Of a stretch of 64,000 nucleotides of DNA, positions 22,460 to 30,969 are shown piece after piece; the first letter of the stretch is position 1, and every line of letters starts with the position of its first letter. The notes under the pieces were generated by a model that worked only from the letters and a program-made list of their open reading frames with translations, had not been told where the DNA came from and ran no database searches. The stretch is taken from contig NZ_CP049744.1 of the NCBI RefSeq assembly GCF_000760935.2, positions 2,407,001 through 2,471,000 of the forward strand, given 5' to 3'. The position numbers were made by a program, and so were the translations under genes. This DNA comes from Rhodococcoides fascians A25f (GTDB taxonomy: Bacteria > Actinomycetota > Actinomycetes > Mycobacteriales > Mycobacteriaceae).

Positions 22460-23851
22460 TCAAGCCGATTCTCGGCTTGACCGAACCTCCCGCACGATCT
22501 GCTGCGCCCGGTGTTCCTCGGGCAGTCGATCACCTTTGCCGAAGAGCTTGTGACGCAATGTGCCCGGCGTGTACTCGGTGCGATAGGCACCCCGCCGCTG
22601 CAATTCGGGGACGACGAATCGCACGACGTCCTCGAACGTTCCCGGGGTGATGGCATACGCGAGATTGAAGCCGTCCACGTCGGTCTCGTCCACCCACTCC
22701 TGCAATTGGTCTGCGACTTCGCCGGGGGACCCGACGATGCGCGGACCGGCACCGCCGATACCGCCCCACTCGGCGATATCGCGCACCGTCCATTCCTTAC
22801 CGTCGGCCCCGATCGACTGGAACGATGCGACGAACGACTGAATCGCATTGCTCTCGACATTGCCGAGTGGCTCGTCGAGCGCATACCGCGACAGGTCGAC
22901 GCCCATCCAGCCCGACATGAACACCAACGCACCCTCGGCACTGGCATACGACCGATACTCGTCGTGTTTGGCATGGGCGAGCTCGGATGTCTCGTCGGTG
23001 ACGATGGTGAGCAGCTGATAGATCCGCGCCGAATATGGATCACGGCCGGCATCGCGCAGCGCCCGACGAATATTCGAAACCGTCTGCGCCAGAATCTCCT
23101 TGGTGGGTGCTCCGACGAAGATCGCTTCGGCATTCTGCGCCGCGAACCGTACGCCACGCGGCGACGCGCCGGCCTGGAAGATCACCGGCGTCCGCTGCGG
23201 TGACGGCTCGGCCAGATGGATACCCGGCACCGTGAAGTGCTTGCCGCGGTGGCCGATTCGATGCACCTTGGTTGGGTCGGTGAACACACCGGTCTCGCGA
23301 TCGCGGACCACCGCGTCCTCGTCCCACGACGCCTCCCACAACTTGTAGAGCACCTCGAGGTACTCGTCGGCGTGGTCGTAACGATCGTCGTGCTTCAGCT
23401 GATCGTCGTGGCCCATGTTCTGCGCCGCCGACGGTAGATACCCGGTGACGACGTTCCACCCGATGCGGCCATTGGTCAGATGGTCGAGCGTGGAGAGCCG
23501 TCGCGCGAACGGATACGGATGCTCGAAGCCGGTACCCGCAGTGATCCCGAAGCCCAGATGCTCGGTGACCGCGGCCTGCGCGCTGACGAGCAACAGTGGG
23601 TCCGATACGGGAATTTGCGCACCGTGCCGGATGGCGGCGTCATGATTGCCGCCATACACGTCGTACGTGCCGAGGACGTCGGCGATGAACAAACCGTCGA
23701 ACAGGCCTCGTTCCAACAGCTTCGCCAGATCGGTCCAGTAGCCGAGTTCCTTGTAGCGCCACGACTGATCGAGTGGATGACGCCACAGACCGGGAGACTG
23801 ATGCGCGACGCAATTCATGTCGAAGGCATTGAAGCGAATCTCACGTGACAC
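22460..23851 (-). CDS. FMN-dependent monooxygenase, NtaA/SnaA/DszA/SoxA family
   Basis: The 463-aa bacterial luciferase-like TIM-barrel enzyme takes reduced flavin from a separate reductase to oxygenate C-S or C-N compounds. Family marks are F-N-A-F-D-M-N near the start, S-P-G-L-W-R-H-P, Y-W-x-D-L-A-K-L-L-E-R-G-x-F-D-G, G-T-Y-D-V-Y, G-W-N-V-V-T-G-Y-L-P-S-A and F-Q-A-G-A-S-P-x-G. The substrate is unknown. The gene is divergent from a MetNIQ-type transporter and near a nitroreductase, so use of an organosulfur compound as a sulfur source is plausible (inference). The stop codon directly touches the island's distal att repeat. Confidence 0.9.
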   Translation of the reverse strand: MSREIRFNAFDMNCVAHQSPGLWRHPLDQSWRYKELGYWTDLAKLLERGLFDGLFIADVLGTYDVYGGNHDAAIRHGAQIPVSDPLLLVSAQAAVTEHLGFGITAGTGFEHPYPFARRLSTLDHLTNGRIGWNVVTGYLPSAAQNMGHDDQLKHDDRYDHADEYLEVLYKLWEASWDEDAVVRDRETGVFTDPTKVHRIGHRGKHFTVPGIHLAEPSPQRTPVIFQAGASPRGVRFAAQNAEAIFVGAPTKEILAQTVSNIRRALRDAGRDPYSARIYQLLTIVTDETSELAHAKHDEYRSYASAEGALVFMSGWMGVDLSRYALDEPLGNVESNAIQSFVASFQSIGADGKEWTVRDIAEWGGIGGAGPRIVGSPGEVADQLQEWVDETDVDGFNLAYAITPGTFEDVVRFVVPELQRRGAYRTEYTPGTLRHKLFGKGDRLPEEHRAQQIVREVRSSRESA

Positions 23852-24021
23852 GGGGGAACTCCTTCGGCGGGACGACCTGTCTTCGATATCGACAGCGGTG
23901 CGACGCTACCGACGACCCAAACCGATGGGAACAGTTCGGATCGTGATGAGTCGATAGCTGGTCAGCAGCGCTTCGATACCTCAGTGTTGCGCAGTCACAT
24001 CAGCGAAAAGAGCGTCGGAGC

Positions 24022-25029
24022 ATGATCGAAATAGCGCAATTGACCAAGACATACGGGACGGGGGAGAACACGACCGTCGTCCTCGACCGGCTGGATTTCA
24101 CGGTGCAGTCCGGCGAGATCCTGGCCGTCGTCGGTCCCAGTGGTGCCGGCAAAAGCACGCTGGCCCAATGTATCAACTTGCTGACTCGGCCCACCTCGGG
24201 CTCGGTGATCGTCAACGGAGACGACCTGGCGCAGTTGAATGCCAAGCAACTTCGGGTGGCGCGCCGCCGCATCGGTACCGTTTTTCAGTCGTCGAGCCTG
24301 CTCTCGCGTCGAACGGTGGCGGAGAACGTCGCATTGCCCCTGGAGTTCCTCGGAGTCACGAAGGCCGAGACGGCCAGGCGAGTGGGAGAGCTTCTCGACC
24401 GAGTAGGGCTGTCCGACAAAGCCGCTCGCTATCCGTTTCAGCTCTCGGGCGGACAGCGTCAACGAGTGGGAATTGCGCGAGCATTGGCACTTCGGCCGTC
24501 GGTGTTGCTCTCCGACGAGGCCACCTCCGGGTTGGATCCGCAGACCACCGAGTCGGTGGTCGAGTTGCTGCGCGAACTTCGTCGCGATCTCGACCTCGCC
24601 ATCGTGTTCATCACTCACGAAATGGATACCGTTCTGCGAGCTGCTGACTCGGTGGCCAGGCTCGACCACGGCCGCATCGTCGAATCCGGGAAGCTTATCG
24701 ATCTGCTGACCGACCACACGTCGGCGCTCGGCAACGAGCTGCGCCCCAGGCGTGACGACGCACAGGCAGCGACCGGCGACGTGCAATGGAACGTCACCTA
24801 CGATTCGCCCGATGTTCCGCAGGACTGGATCGGGCGGCTGGGCCAGGATCTGGGCGCACCGGTCGCGCTGTTGGGAGCCTCTGTGCAAGTAGTAGCCGGA
24901 GTGGCTGTCGGCAGCGCCTCGCTCGGCATCGGTGCCCACCTGAGTGGACGTGTCCCCGGTGCGCTCACGGCTCTCGGATTGTCCGGATCTACGAATACCG
25001 AGCAGCCGATCCTGGAGGTCGCGTCGTGA
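24022..25029 (+). CDS. metN: MetN-type ABC transporter ATPase
   Basis: The 335-aa ATP-binding subunit belongs to a methionine-type importer. It shows Walker A G-P-S-G-A-G-K-S-T (about 47-55), signature L-S-G-G-Q-R-Q-R-V-G-I and Walker B V-L-L-S-D-E-A-T-S-G-L-D. After the ATPase domain the last 90 residues form a NIL domain (about 250-325). In MetN this domain binds methionine and inhibits transport when internal methionine is high. Its TGA overlaps the GTG of the permease. The substrate may be methionine or a related sulfur compound, given the divergent monooxygenase. Confidence 0.92.
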   Translation: MIEIAQLTKTYGTGENTTVVLDRLDFTVQSGEILAVVGPSGAGKSTLAQCINLLTRPTSGSVIVNGDDLAQLNAKQLRVARRRIGTVFQSSSLLSRRTVAENVALPLEFLGVTKAETARRVGELLDRVGLSDKAARYPFQLSGGQRQRVGIARALALRPSVLLSDEATSGLDPQTTESVVELLRELRRDLDLAIVFITHEMDTVLRAADSVARLDHGRIVESGKLIDLLTDHTSALGNELRPRRDDAQAATGDVQWNVTYDSPDVPQDWIGRLGQDLGAPVALLGASVQVVAGVAVGSASLGIGAHLSGRVPGALTALGLSGSTNTEQPILEVAS

Positions 25030-25730
25030 TCGCGGTACTCGCGGCAGGCAACAAGGTTCCGGTAGACGAACTGCCGGCTCTGCTGTTGCCCGCGTTGGGC
25101 GACACCCTCACGATGGTCGGGATCGTGATGTTCATCGTGGTTCTCGTCGGTGTGCCCCTCGGTGCGGTGTTGTTCAACCTCGGCCATGGCGGGTTGTTCG
25201 AGAACCCGGTGCTCCATGCTCCGATCAGCTGGATCGTCAGTATCGGTCGGTCGTTACCGTTTCTGATCTTGATGGCTGCACTGGTTCCGGTCACGCGATG
25301 GATCACCGGAACGAACATCGGTATCGCAGCCGCTGTGGTGCCGATGTCGTTGGCGGGCATCGCATTCTTCACCCGCATCGTCGAGAACTCACTGCGCTCG
25401 GTTCCGACGTCGGTGGTCGACGTCGCTCGGGCGTCGGGTGGCTCCACACTGCAGGTCACCACCACGCAGCTGTCCGAGGCGGTGCCGTCGATCATCGGTG
25501 GACTGACGATCAACGTCATTGCCATGATCGAGTACTCGGCTATCGCCGGAACCATCGGTGCAGGCGGAATCGGTTATGTTGCAGTCACATACGGCTATCA
25601 ACGATTCGATCACACCGTGATGATCGCGACGATCGTCATTCTGATTCTCACCGTCGCCGCCGTCCAGCTCGTCGGCGATGCCCTTGTTCGCTACACCACA
25701 CCTCATCAGCGTGCCTTGCGCACTGCCTGA
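25026..25730 (+). CDS. metI: MetI-type ABC transporter permease
   Basis: The 234-aa inner-membrane permease has five to six transmembrane helices. The EAA-like cytoplasmic loop that touches MetN is V-D-V-A-R-A-S-G-G-S-T-L-Q-V. The G-A-G-G-I-G-Y-V-A-V-T-Y-G-Y-Q-R-F and final helix are typical of MetI. The GTG start overlaps the metN stop (GTGA), so translation is coupled. The start is fixed by this overlap and by the usual family length of about 220-235 aa. It pairs with the substrate-binding protein encoded 27 bases downstream. Confidence 0.92.
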   Translation: MIAVLAAGNKVPVDELPALLLPALGDTLTMVGIVMFIVVLVGVPLGAVLFNLGHGGLFENPVLHAPISWIVSIGRSLPFLILMAALVPVTRWITGTNIGIAAAVVPMSLAGIAFFTRIVENSLRSVPTSVVDVARASGGSTLQVTTTQLSEAVPSIIGGLTINVIAMIEYSAIAGTIGAGGIGYVAVTYGYQRFDHTVMIATIVILILTVAAVQLVGDALVRYTTPHQRALRTA

Positions 25731-25756
25731 ACCGCATTCGAGAGGTCCAACCCATC

Positions 25757-26644
25757 ATGACAACGTCCACCGAAGCGCACGGCTTCGAGCTGAAGAACCG
25801 TCGAAAAGCGCCCTGGATCATCGGTGCCGTCGTGCTGCTGATCGCACTCGCCGTGATCGTCCGCATCGCGTTCTTCGGCGACACGGCCTCGGCCAACGAC
25901 ACCGAGGGCGCAACGCTTGTCGTTGCCACGGCCGAGGGGAACGCGTCCGAGCAGGCCCTCGTGAATTTCGTTGCAGAGCAGGTCGCCCCCAAGTACGGCA
26001 TCTCGGTCGAGTTCCGCGGACTCGCAGACAGCAACACCATCAACCGCGCCGTCAGCGAAGGGGAAGTAGCGGCAACCGTCTACCAGCACAAGCTGTGGCT
26101 CGGCCAGGTACTCGAGTCCAACCCCGACTTCCAGGAAGAAGCCGCAACCCCGGTGTTCCGGTGGGGCTTCGGATTGTGGTCCGACAAGTACTCCGACCCA
26201 GCTCAACTGCCGGACGGCGCAACGGTCTCGCTCTACTCCGATCCGGCCAACGAAGCGCAGGGTCTGTGGGTACTCGAACGAGCCGGTCTGATCACCCTCG
26301 ACCCCGCCGTCGACAAGTCGACGGCCACGCAAAAGGACATCGTAGGAAACCCGAAAAACCTGAAGTTCACGCTGCTGGACTTCGCGGCGCAGTCACGGGC
26401 ATTGCCGGATCTCGATGCAGCAGTGGGCTATACCGAGTACTACCTGGCGGCCGGTATCCCCGTCGAGAAGCAGATCTTCGCACCGCCGGCACCGGACGAG
26501 TTCGCCGGACAGCTCACGATCGGTAGCCGTTGGGCAGATACCGACAACATCAAGAACCTCGTCGCTGCGTTCAAGGACCCTGCGGTGCAGGAATTTCTGG
26601 CGACCGACCCGCGGGTGAAGGACATCCTGCTTCCTCTGCAGTGA
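25757..26644 (+). CDS. metQ: MetQ/NlpA-type substrate-binding protein, membrane-anchored rather than lipidated
   Basis: The 295-aa protein delivers substrate to the metNI transporter. Residues 18-40 form a hydrophobic helix (W-I-I-G-A-V-V-L-L-I-A-L-A-V-I-V) after a positively charged start. The mature NlpA fold follows: V-V-A-T-A-E, A-A-T-V-Y-Q-H-K-L-W-L, L-Y-S-D-P-A-N, A-V-G-Y-T-E-Y-Y, with a D-P-R-V-K-D end. Unlike classical MetQ there is no lipobox cysteine at the end of the helix. The protein is therefore probably tethered by its uncleaved helix. The ATG follows GAGAGG. It is the third gene of the metNIQ operon. Confidence 0.9.
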   Translation: MTTSTEAHGFELKNRRKAPWIIGAVVLLIALAVIVRIAFFGDTASANDTEGATLVVATAEGNASEQALVNFVAEQVAPKYGISVEFRGLADSNTINRAVSEGEVAATVYQHKLWLGQVLESNPDFQEEAATPVFRWGFGLWSDKYSDPAQLPDGATVSLYSDPANEAQGLWVLERAGLITLDPAVDKSTATQKDIVGNPKNLKFTLLDFAAQSRALPDLDAAVGYTEYYLAAGIPVEKQIFAPPAPDEFAGQLTIGSRWADTDNIKNLVAAFKDPAVQEFLATDPRVKDILLPLQ

Positions 26645-26740
26645 GCAGTGCCCGCCCGACGGTCCAGCGCATGACCGTCGGGCGTGGCCGTGGTGTTACC
26701 TTCGATCCGCACCCGACAGCACTGACACGAGGCGGACGAC

Positions 26741-27415
26741 GTGACCCGGTACGACGCGCTGACAGAACTACTCGACGAGAGATATTCGTGCCGGCAGTTC
26801 CTGCCGAAGCAGGTATCTCGTGAAGTGCTCGAGCAGTTGTTGGCGGCCGCTCAGCGCACTCCATCGTGGTCGAACACTCAGTCGTGGCAGGTCATCGTCA
26901 CCGAGGGCGATGCCACCCGGAAGTTTTCCGAGGCACTGGTCGAGCACGTCGCATCCGGCGTCCCACAACCGGACTTTCCGTTCCCGGCCAGCTACAACGC
27001 CCTGCACCGCGCGCGGCGACGCGAATGCGGCGGAGCACTGTACGAGAGCATCGGTGTGGTCAAGTCCGACACCGAGGCGACGACGCGTCAGTTCATTCGC
27101 AACTACGAGCTGTTCGACGCCCCGCACGCGGCCATCATCACCACCGATGCCGATCTGGGTGTCTACGGGGCCGTCGATTGCGGGTTGTATCTGCAGACGT
27201 TCCTGCTTGCCGCCCAGAGTCTCGGTCTCGGAGCCATCGCGCAGGCAGCATTGGCCGCCTACTCACCGTTTCTGCACGAGTGGTTCGACATCCCGGACAC
27301 CCGCCGCGTGGTGGCCGGCATTTCCTTCGGCTACCCGGACGAGACCCACTCGATCAACGGATTTCGCACCAGCCGAGCGCCTTTGGACGAGACGGTGAGA
27401 TTCGTCAGCAGCTAG
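26741..27415 (+). CDS. nitroreductase-family flavoprotein
   Basis: The 224-aa FMN-dependent nitroreductase-fold protein begins at a GTG. Residues 15-20 (Y-S-C-R-Q-F) and R-T-P-S-W-S-N-T-Q-S-W near 40-48 form the FMN-binding start. G-L-Y-L-Q-T-F-L-L-A-A-Q-S-L-G-L-G centrally and G-I-S-F-G-Y-P-D near the end are family features. It could supply reduced flavin or reduce nitro or quinone compounds with NAD(P)H. It lies 97 bases after metQ in the same direction and may belong to the sulfur or flavin cluster. It converges on the next gene, with 4 bases overlapped. Confidence 0.88.
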   Translation: MTRYDALTELLDERYSCRQFLPKQVSREVLEQLLAAAQRTPSWSNTQSWQVIVTEGDATRKFSEALVEHVASGVPQPDFPFPASYNALHRARRRECGGALYESIGVVKSDTEATTRQFIRNYELFDAPHAAIITTDADLGVYGAVDCGLYLQTFLLAAQSLGLGAIAQAALAAYSPFLHEWFDIPDTRRVVAGISFGYPDETHSINGFRTSRAPLDETVRFVSS

Positions 27416-27840
27416 GGCGCGAGGTGTGGCCCGAACTTGACTTCGATCTCGGCGAAGTAGGCGTCGGCCAACGCAACGAACCGCTCCTCGTCGAGCGCGA
27501 TTCGATCGCCGACGGCGTATCCCAGAATGCTCTTGGCGGGATCCAAGTTTATGGTCGGATCGCTGGTCATGATGTCCTCGGCTGCTGTCATCGACGCGGC
27601 GAGCACGCGGACCTCGTTGAGCGGATTGCCGTTCTTCTTCTCCTGCCCACGCATCCGGTGCAAGAAATACACCTCGAGCGTCAGCACGAGATTGTTCAAG
27701 AAAGCGACGTCGAATGCCTTGTCCGCGGCGGTCGTCTCCGCGCGGCCGGATGCGACCGCACGATAGGCAGACAGCTGAGAATCGAGGCGCGCACGGCAGG
27801 CGTCGATGTATTCGCGTGGGTACGACTTCACGGACAGCAC
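27412..27840 (-). CDS. conserved hypothetical protein, 142 aa
   Basis: I do not know a function. The likely product begins at the GTG giving V-L-S-V-K-S-Y-P-R-E-Y-I-D-A-C-R-A-R. A GTG three codons later is an alternative, and the frame stays open upstream without coding character. The protein is helical and soluble, with F-D-V-A-F-L-N-N-L-V-L-T-L-E-V-Y-F-L-H-R-M-R-G around residue 55 and D-R-I-A-L-D-E-E-R-F near the end. The pattern resembles helical proteins conserved in mycolata. It follows the FAD oxidoreductase gene by 44 bases and may be co-transcribed with it. Confidence 0.6.
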   Translation of the reverse strand: MLSVKSYPREYIDACRARLDSQLSAYRAVASGRAETTAADKAFDVAFLNNLVLTLEVYFLHRMRGQEKKNGNPLNEVRVLAASMTAAEDIMTSDPTINLDPAKSILGYAVGDRIALDEERFVALADAYFAEIEVKFGPHLAP

Positions 27841-27884
27841 GGGGGAGATGTTAATCGGCGTCGTAGGTGGACGCAGGGCAAACG

Positions 27885-28826
27885 TCAGCCCCGAAGGCGA
27901 CGAACCAGCTCGGTACCGACATCCGTGCCCGAGCGCCACGCGCTTTCCACCCGGGGCGCTCCGGACGCACACCATTGATCGCCGGCGAACCCGACGAGTC
28001 GTCCGTCGCGCTGCTCGAGCGCAAAAGTGGAATCGTGCTGCGACGCAGGCTTTGCGAACGTCCATCGATGGGCGTGCGTCCAGCTGGGTGCCGTGGAAAC
28101 GACCGACAGTTCGCGCAGCGCGTCGAGAACCGGGGCGATCACCGCGTCGGGATCGCCGAGATGCTGTTGTGCACGCTCCGAGGTCGTGTGCACCACCAAT
28201 ACGGGTGCACCGTCACCCCGCCGGGCACCGTCGTCGACGACGAACGCGATATCGGGATGATCGTTGACGAAGGCCGCGTCGCGGAACGGCACATCCAACC
28301 CGTCGAATCCGCATGCCACCGCGATGACCGGTTCGTACTCGACGGCGTCGGGGACTGCGGTCAGTCGCGTCGCTTGAGGATCGGGCATCGCCACTACGAT
28401 GTGGCCGTCGGGTAGGTCGGTCAACTCGGAGGATCCTTCGATGTCGAAGTCGCCCAGCAAGTCTCGTACCAGAGAACGAAGCCCGTTCGGGGTGGCCCAT
28501 CGAACCGGGCCGGTGGTGGTGCACGGTGCCGTCTCGGGCTTGAGAATGCCGAACGTGTTGGCCCACTGGCGCGCCAGGCCCCTCGACTCCCAGTCGGCCA
28601 CCACCGTCGAGAATTCCTGATCGCGAACGGTGAAGTAGCCGGCACCCAGATCGACGCGTCGTCCGTGCAACTCGGGGGAGGACATCCGTCCGCCGGGAGC
28701 GCGTCCTCTGTCGACGATGCGAAACGGCACGGCTGCGTCGTGGAGAACCCGGGCACATGCCACGCCTGCAATACCCGCACCGACAATGGTGACTGGACCG
28801 GTGGAGGAGCCCTCTTCGGAGTTCAT
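27885..28826 (-). CDS. FAD-dependent amine oxidase-like oxidoreductase (renalase-like)
   Basis: The product has 313 aa. The Rossmann motif V-G-A-G-I-A-G-V-A-C-A (about 14-25) and the I-V-D-R-G-R-A-P-G-G-R-M stretch with its E/D-R ribose contact are those of NAD(P)/FAD amine oxidases. The length and V-D-L-G-A-G-Y-F-T match the bacterial renalase-type subgroup. The end (V-G-F-A-G-D-Q-W...G-T-x-x-G) contacts the flavin. The substrate is unknown, and renalases oxidise isomers of NAD(P)H. It lies in the same direction as the ASCH/winged-helix gene 18 bases upstream. Confidence 0.83.
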   Translation of the reverse strand: MNSEEGSSTGPVTIVGAGIAGVACARVLHDAAVPFRIVDRGRAPGGRMSSPELHGRRVDLGAGYFTVRDQEFSTVVADWESRGLARQWANTFGILKPETAPCTTTGPVRWATPNGLRSLVRDLLGDFDIEGSSELTDLPDGHIVVAMPDPQATRLTAVPDAVEYEPVIAVACGFDGLDVPFRDAAFVNDHPDIAFVVDDGARRGDGAPVLVVHTTSERAQQHLGDPDAVIAPVLDALRELSVVSTAPSWTHAHRWTFAKPASQHDSTFALEQRDGRLVGFAGDQWCASGAPRVESAWRSGTDVGTELVRRLRG

Positions 28827-28844
28827 CGGTCCAGTATGCCGGGG

Positions 28845-29432
28845 TCAGTCCGTCGTGTTGTCGGTGAGGCGAAGGTACGCGGCACCGCGTGGAGAAATTC
28901 GGTATCCGGTCTCGAGGCTGAGCGTCAAACCCAAGTTCTTCAGTCGACGCACTCGGGCCTTGAACGTCTTCGTGTCCAGGCCGGCCTGTTCGGCAAGATC
29001 CGCTGCGCGACGTCCAGGATCGGCGACTATTGCCATCAATGTAGTTCTGGTCCAGGGGCTTTCGGATCGCGAATCCATACCCGCGAGGGTGGTGGTGAGG
29101 GTGTTGGCTGCCTCGTCGTCGACGGCATCGTCGTCGGCGAGAGCATCGCGCGGATCCGGGCCGACGTAGGACACCTCGATGACAAAGGTGGGATTGGCGG
29201 CGGGACCGAAGAAGGACTTCTCGAGGCGCGCACGAGTACCTTCGCCTGCCGCACGTGCTTCCGCGTCGGTCAAACCGGCGGGATCCACCTCGCGGACGGA
29301 GTCGATGCGAATCATCCCCGACGGCGAGCGCAGCACGGATCCGACCGTCACGTTCGGGCTCGCCCATCGTCGGTACACGCGCCGAACGGAACCGTCGGCG
29401 ATGGCGTGCGCAACAGCGACCGAGAAAATCAT
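28845..29432 (-). CDS. ASCH-like plus winged-helix protein
   Basis: The product has 195 aa. Residues 1-110 look like an ASCH/PUA-type RNA-binding fold: V-R-R-V-Y-R-R-W, V-G-S-V-L-R, I-R-I-D-S-V-R-E-V-D. Residues 125-190 resemble a winged helix-turn-helix (R-A-A-D-L-A-E-Q-A-G-L-D-T-K-T-F-K-A-R-V-R-R-L-K-N-L-G-L). Such fusions are common in actinobacteria and are not functionally characterised to my knowledge. The ATG is close to the divergent permease promoter. Regulation of its neighbours is possible but unproven. Confidence 0.7.
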   Translation of the reverse strand: MIFSVAVAHAIADGSVRRVYRRWASPNVTVGSVLRSPSGMIRIDSVREVDPAGLTDAEARAAGEGTRARLEKSFFGPAANPTFVIEVSYVGPDPRDALADDDAVDDEAANTLTTTLAGMDSRSESPWTRTTLMAIVADPGRRAADLAEQAGLDTKTFKARVRRLKNLGLTLSLETGYRISPRGAAYLRLTDNTTD

Positions 29433-29559
29433 GAGCCTGCTTTCACGGACGAGACGATATCAATCTGCCGAGTGATCCACGGAAAGTTCTGTACCATCGG
29501 TTGTCTGGACAATTCGGTCACCTGCTGCGGTATGCCAGACCTTGTGTTGGACTATCTGG

Positions 29560-30969
29560 ATGGCAATTACAGATAAGCCAGATACCGGAGAGCACGGACT
29601 CGGCACCAGTCTCAAACCGCGGCACGTAACGATGATCTCTATAGCCGGAGTGATCGGCGCCGGATTGTTCGTCGGCTCCGCCAATGCCATCGCAACCGCA
29701 GGACCTGCGGTGCTGTTGGCCTACTTCTTCGCCGGACTCCTGGTGATCCTGGTGATGCGCATGCTCGGGGAAATGGCCACCGCCAACCCCGACACAGGAT
29801 CGTTCTCCACGTATGCCACACGCGCACTGGGGCATTGGGCCGGCTTCTCCGTCGGCTGGCTGTATTGGTGGTTCTGGGTACTGGTGATCCCCGTCGAGGC
29901 GACCGCCGCAGCCGCCATCCTGACCAACTGGTTGGGCGGCGCGCAGTGGATGTGGGCACTGATCATCGTCGTTGCCCTCACCGCGACCAATCTGATCAGC
30001 GTCGGCAACTACGGTGAATTCGAGTTCTGGTTCGCGCTGGTGAAGGTGGTGGCAATCATCGCCTTCATCGGCCTCGGCATCGCAGCCATCCTGGGATGGC
30101 TGCCGAACTCCGAAGTCAGTGGCGTGGACCAACTCTGGGCTTCGGGTGGCTTCATGCCGCTCGGCTTCGGCGCGGTGATAGCCGCCATGCTCACCACGAT
30201 GTTCTCGTTCATGGGATCGGAGATCGTCACCATTGCCGCCGCCGAATCCAAGGACCCGGCGAAGGGAATCACCCGCGCGACGAACTCGGTGATCTGGCGT
30301 ATCTCGATCTTCTACTTCGGGTCGATCTTCATCATCGTCGCGTTGGTGCCGTGGAACGAACTGGATCCAGCAACGGGCTCATACCAGTACGTGCTGTCCA
30401 AGATGGGAATTTCCCATGCAGAGACCATCATGGACATCGTCATCCTGACCGCCGTCGCGTCCTGCCTGAATTCGGCGCTCTACACCGCGTCGCGTATGTT
30501 GTATTCGCTCGGTGATCGAGGGGATGCACCTCGGGCGGTCAAGAAGATCACGTCCAACGGAGTGCCATGGATCGCAGTGATTGCGTCGATGGTGCTCGGG
30601 TTCCTCGCCGTTGTCGGTAACTACATCCTGCCCGAGAAGCTCTTCACCTACCTGCTGGCAACCACCGGTGCCGTCGCACTGTTCGTCTACCTCGCCATCG
30701 CCAGCAGTCAATTGGTGCTGCGACGTCAACTCGACCGCGACGGAGAACGCCCTGCCGTTCGAATGTGGCTGTACCCGTGGCTCACCTACTTGGCCATCGG
30801 GTTCATCGTCTTCGTCCTGGTCATGATGGTGGTACGGCCGGAGCAGCGTTCTTCGATCCTGCTGTCGGCCGTGCTTGCAGCAGTGACGGTGATCGGTGGA
30901 GTCCTCGTTCAACGCCGAAACACGCGGCGCGACACTGTGGCCGCCCGCGTGCCCGGTGACTCGGCCTAG
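29560..30969 (+). CDS. amino-acid permease, GabP-like (APC superfamily)
   Basis: The 469-aa permease has twelve predicted membrane helices. The N-terminal G-L-G-T-S-L-K-P-R-H-V-T-M-I-S-I-A-G-V-I-G-A-G-L-F-V-G-S is the substrate-binding unwound helix of the amino-acid/GABA transporter family. A-E-S-K-D-P-A-K-G-I-T-R-A-T-N-S-V is the conserved cytoplasmic loop. GABA or an aromatic or branched amino acid is the likely cargo. ATG at 29560 is chosen over an upstream TTG. It is convergent with the alcohol dehydrogenase gene, and their ends overlap by 4 bases. Confidence 0.88.
   Translation: MAITDKPDTGEHGLGTSLKPRHVTMISIAGVIGAGLFVGSANAIATAGPAVLLAYFFAGLLVILVMRMLGEMATANPDTGSFSTYATRALGHWAGFSVGWLYWWFWVLVIPVEATAAAAILTNWLGGAQWMWALIIVVALTATNLISVGNYGEFEFWFALVKVVAIIAFIGLGIAAILGWLPNSEVSGVDQLWASGGFMPLGFGAVIAAMLTTMFSFMGSEIVTIAAAESKDPAKGITRATNSVIWRISIFYFGSIFIIVALVPWNELDPATGSYQYVLSKMGISHAETIMDIVILTAVASCLNSALYTASRMLYSLGDRGDAPRAVKKITSNGVPWIAVIASMVLGFLAVVGNYILPEKLFTYLLATTGAVALFVYLAIASSQLVLRRQLDRDGERPAVRMWLYPWLTYLAIGFIVFVLVMMVVRPEQRSSILLSAVLAAVTVIGGVLVQRRNTRRDTVAARVPGDSA

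Noticed and set aside
23852..24021. SAM or cobalamin riboswitch before metN
   Set aside because: No recognisable S-box or B12-box core is present in the 170-base divergent region.
24944..26644. A 566-codon fusion of permease region and MetQ
   Set aside because: The part before 25757 is out of frame over the conserved metI gene. MetQ starts at the ATG after GAGAGG.
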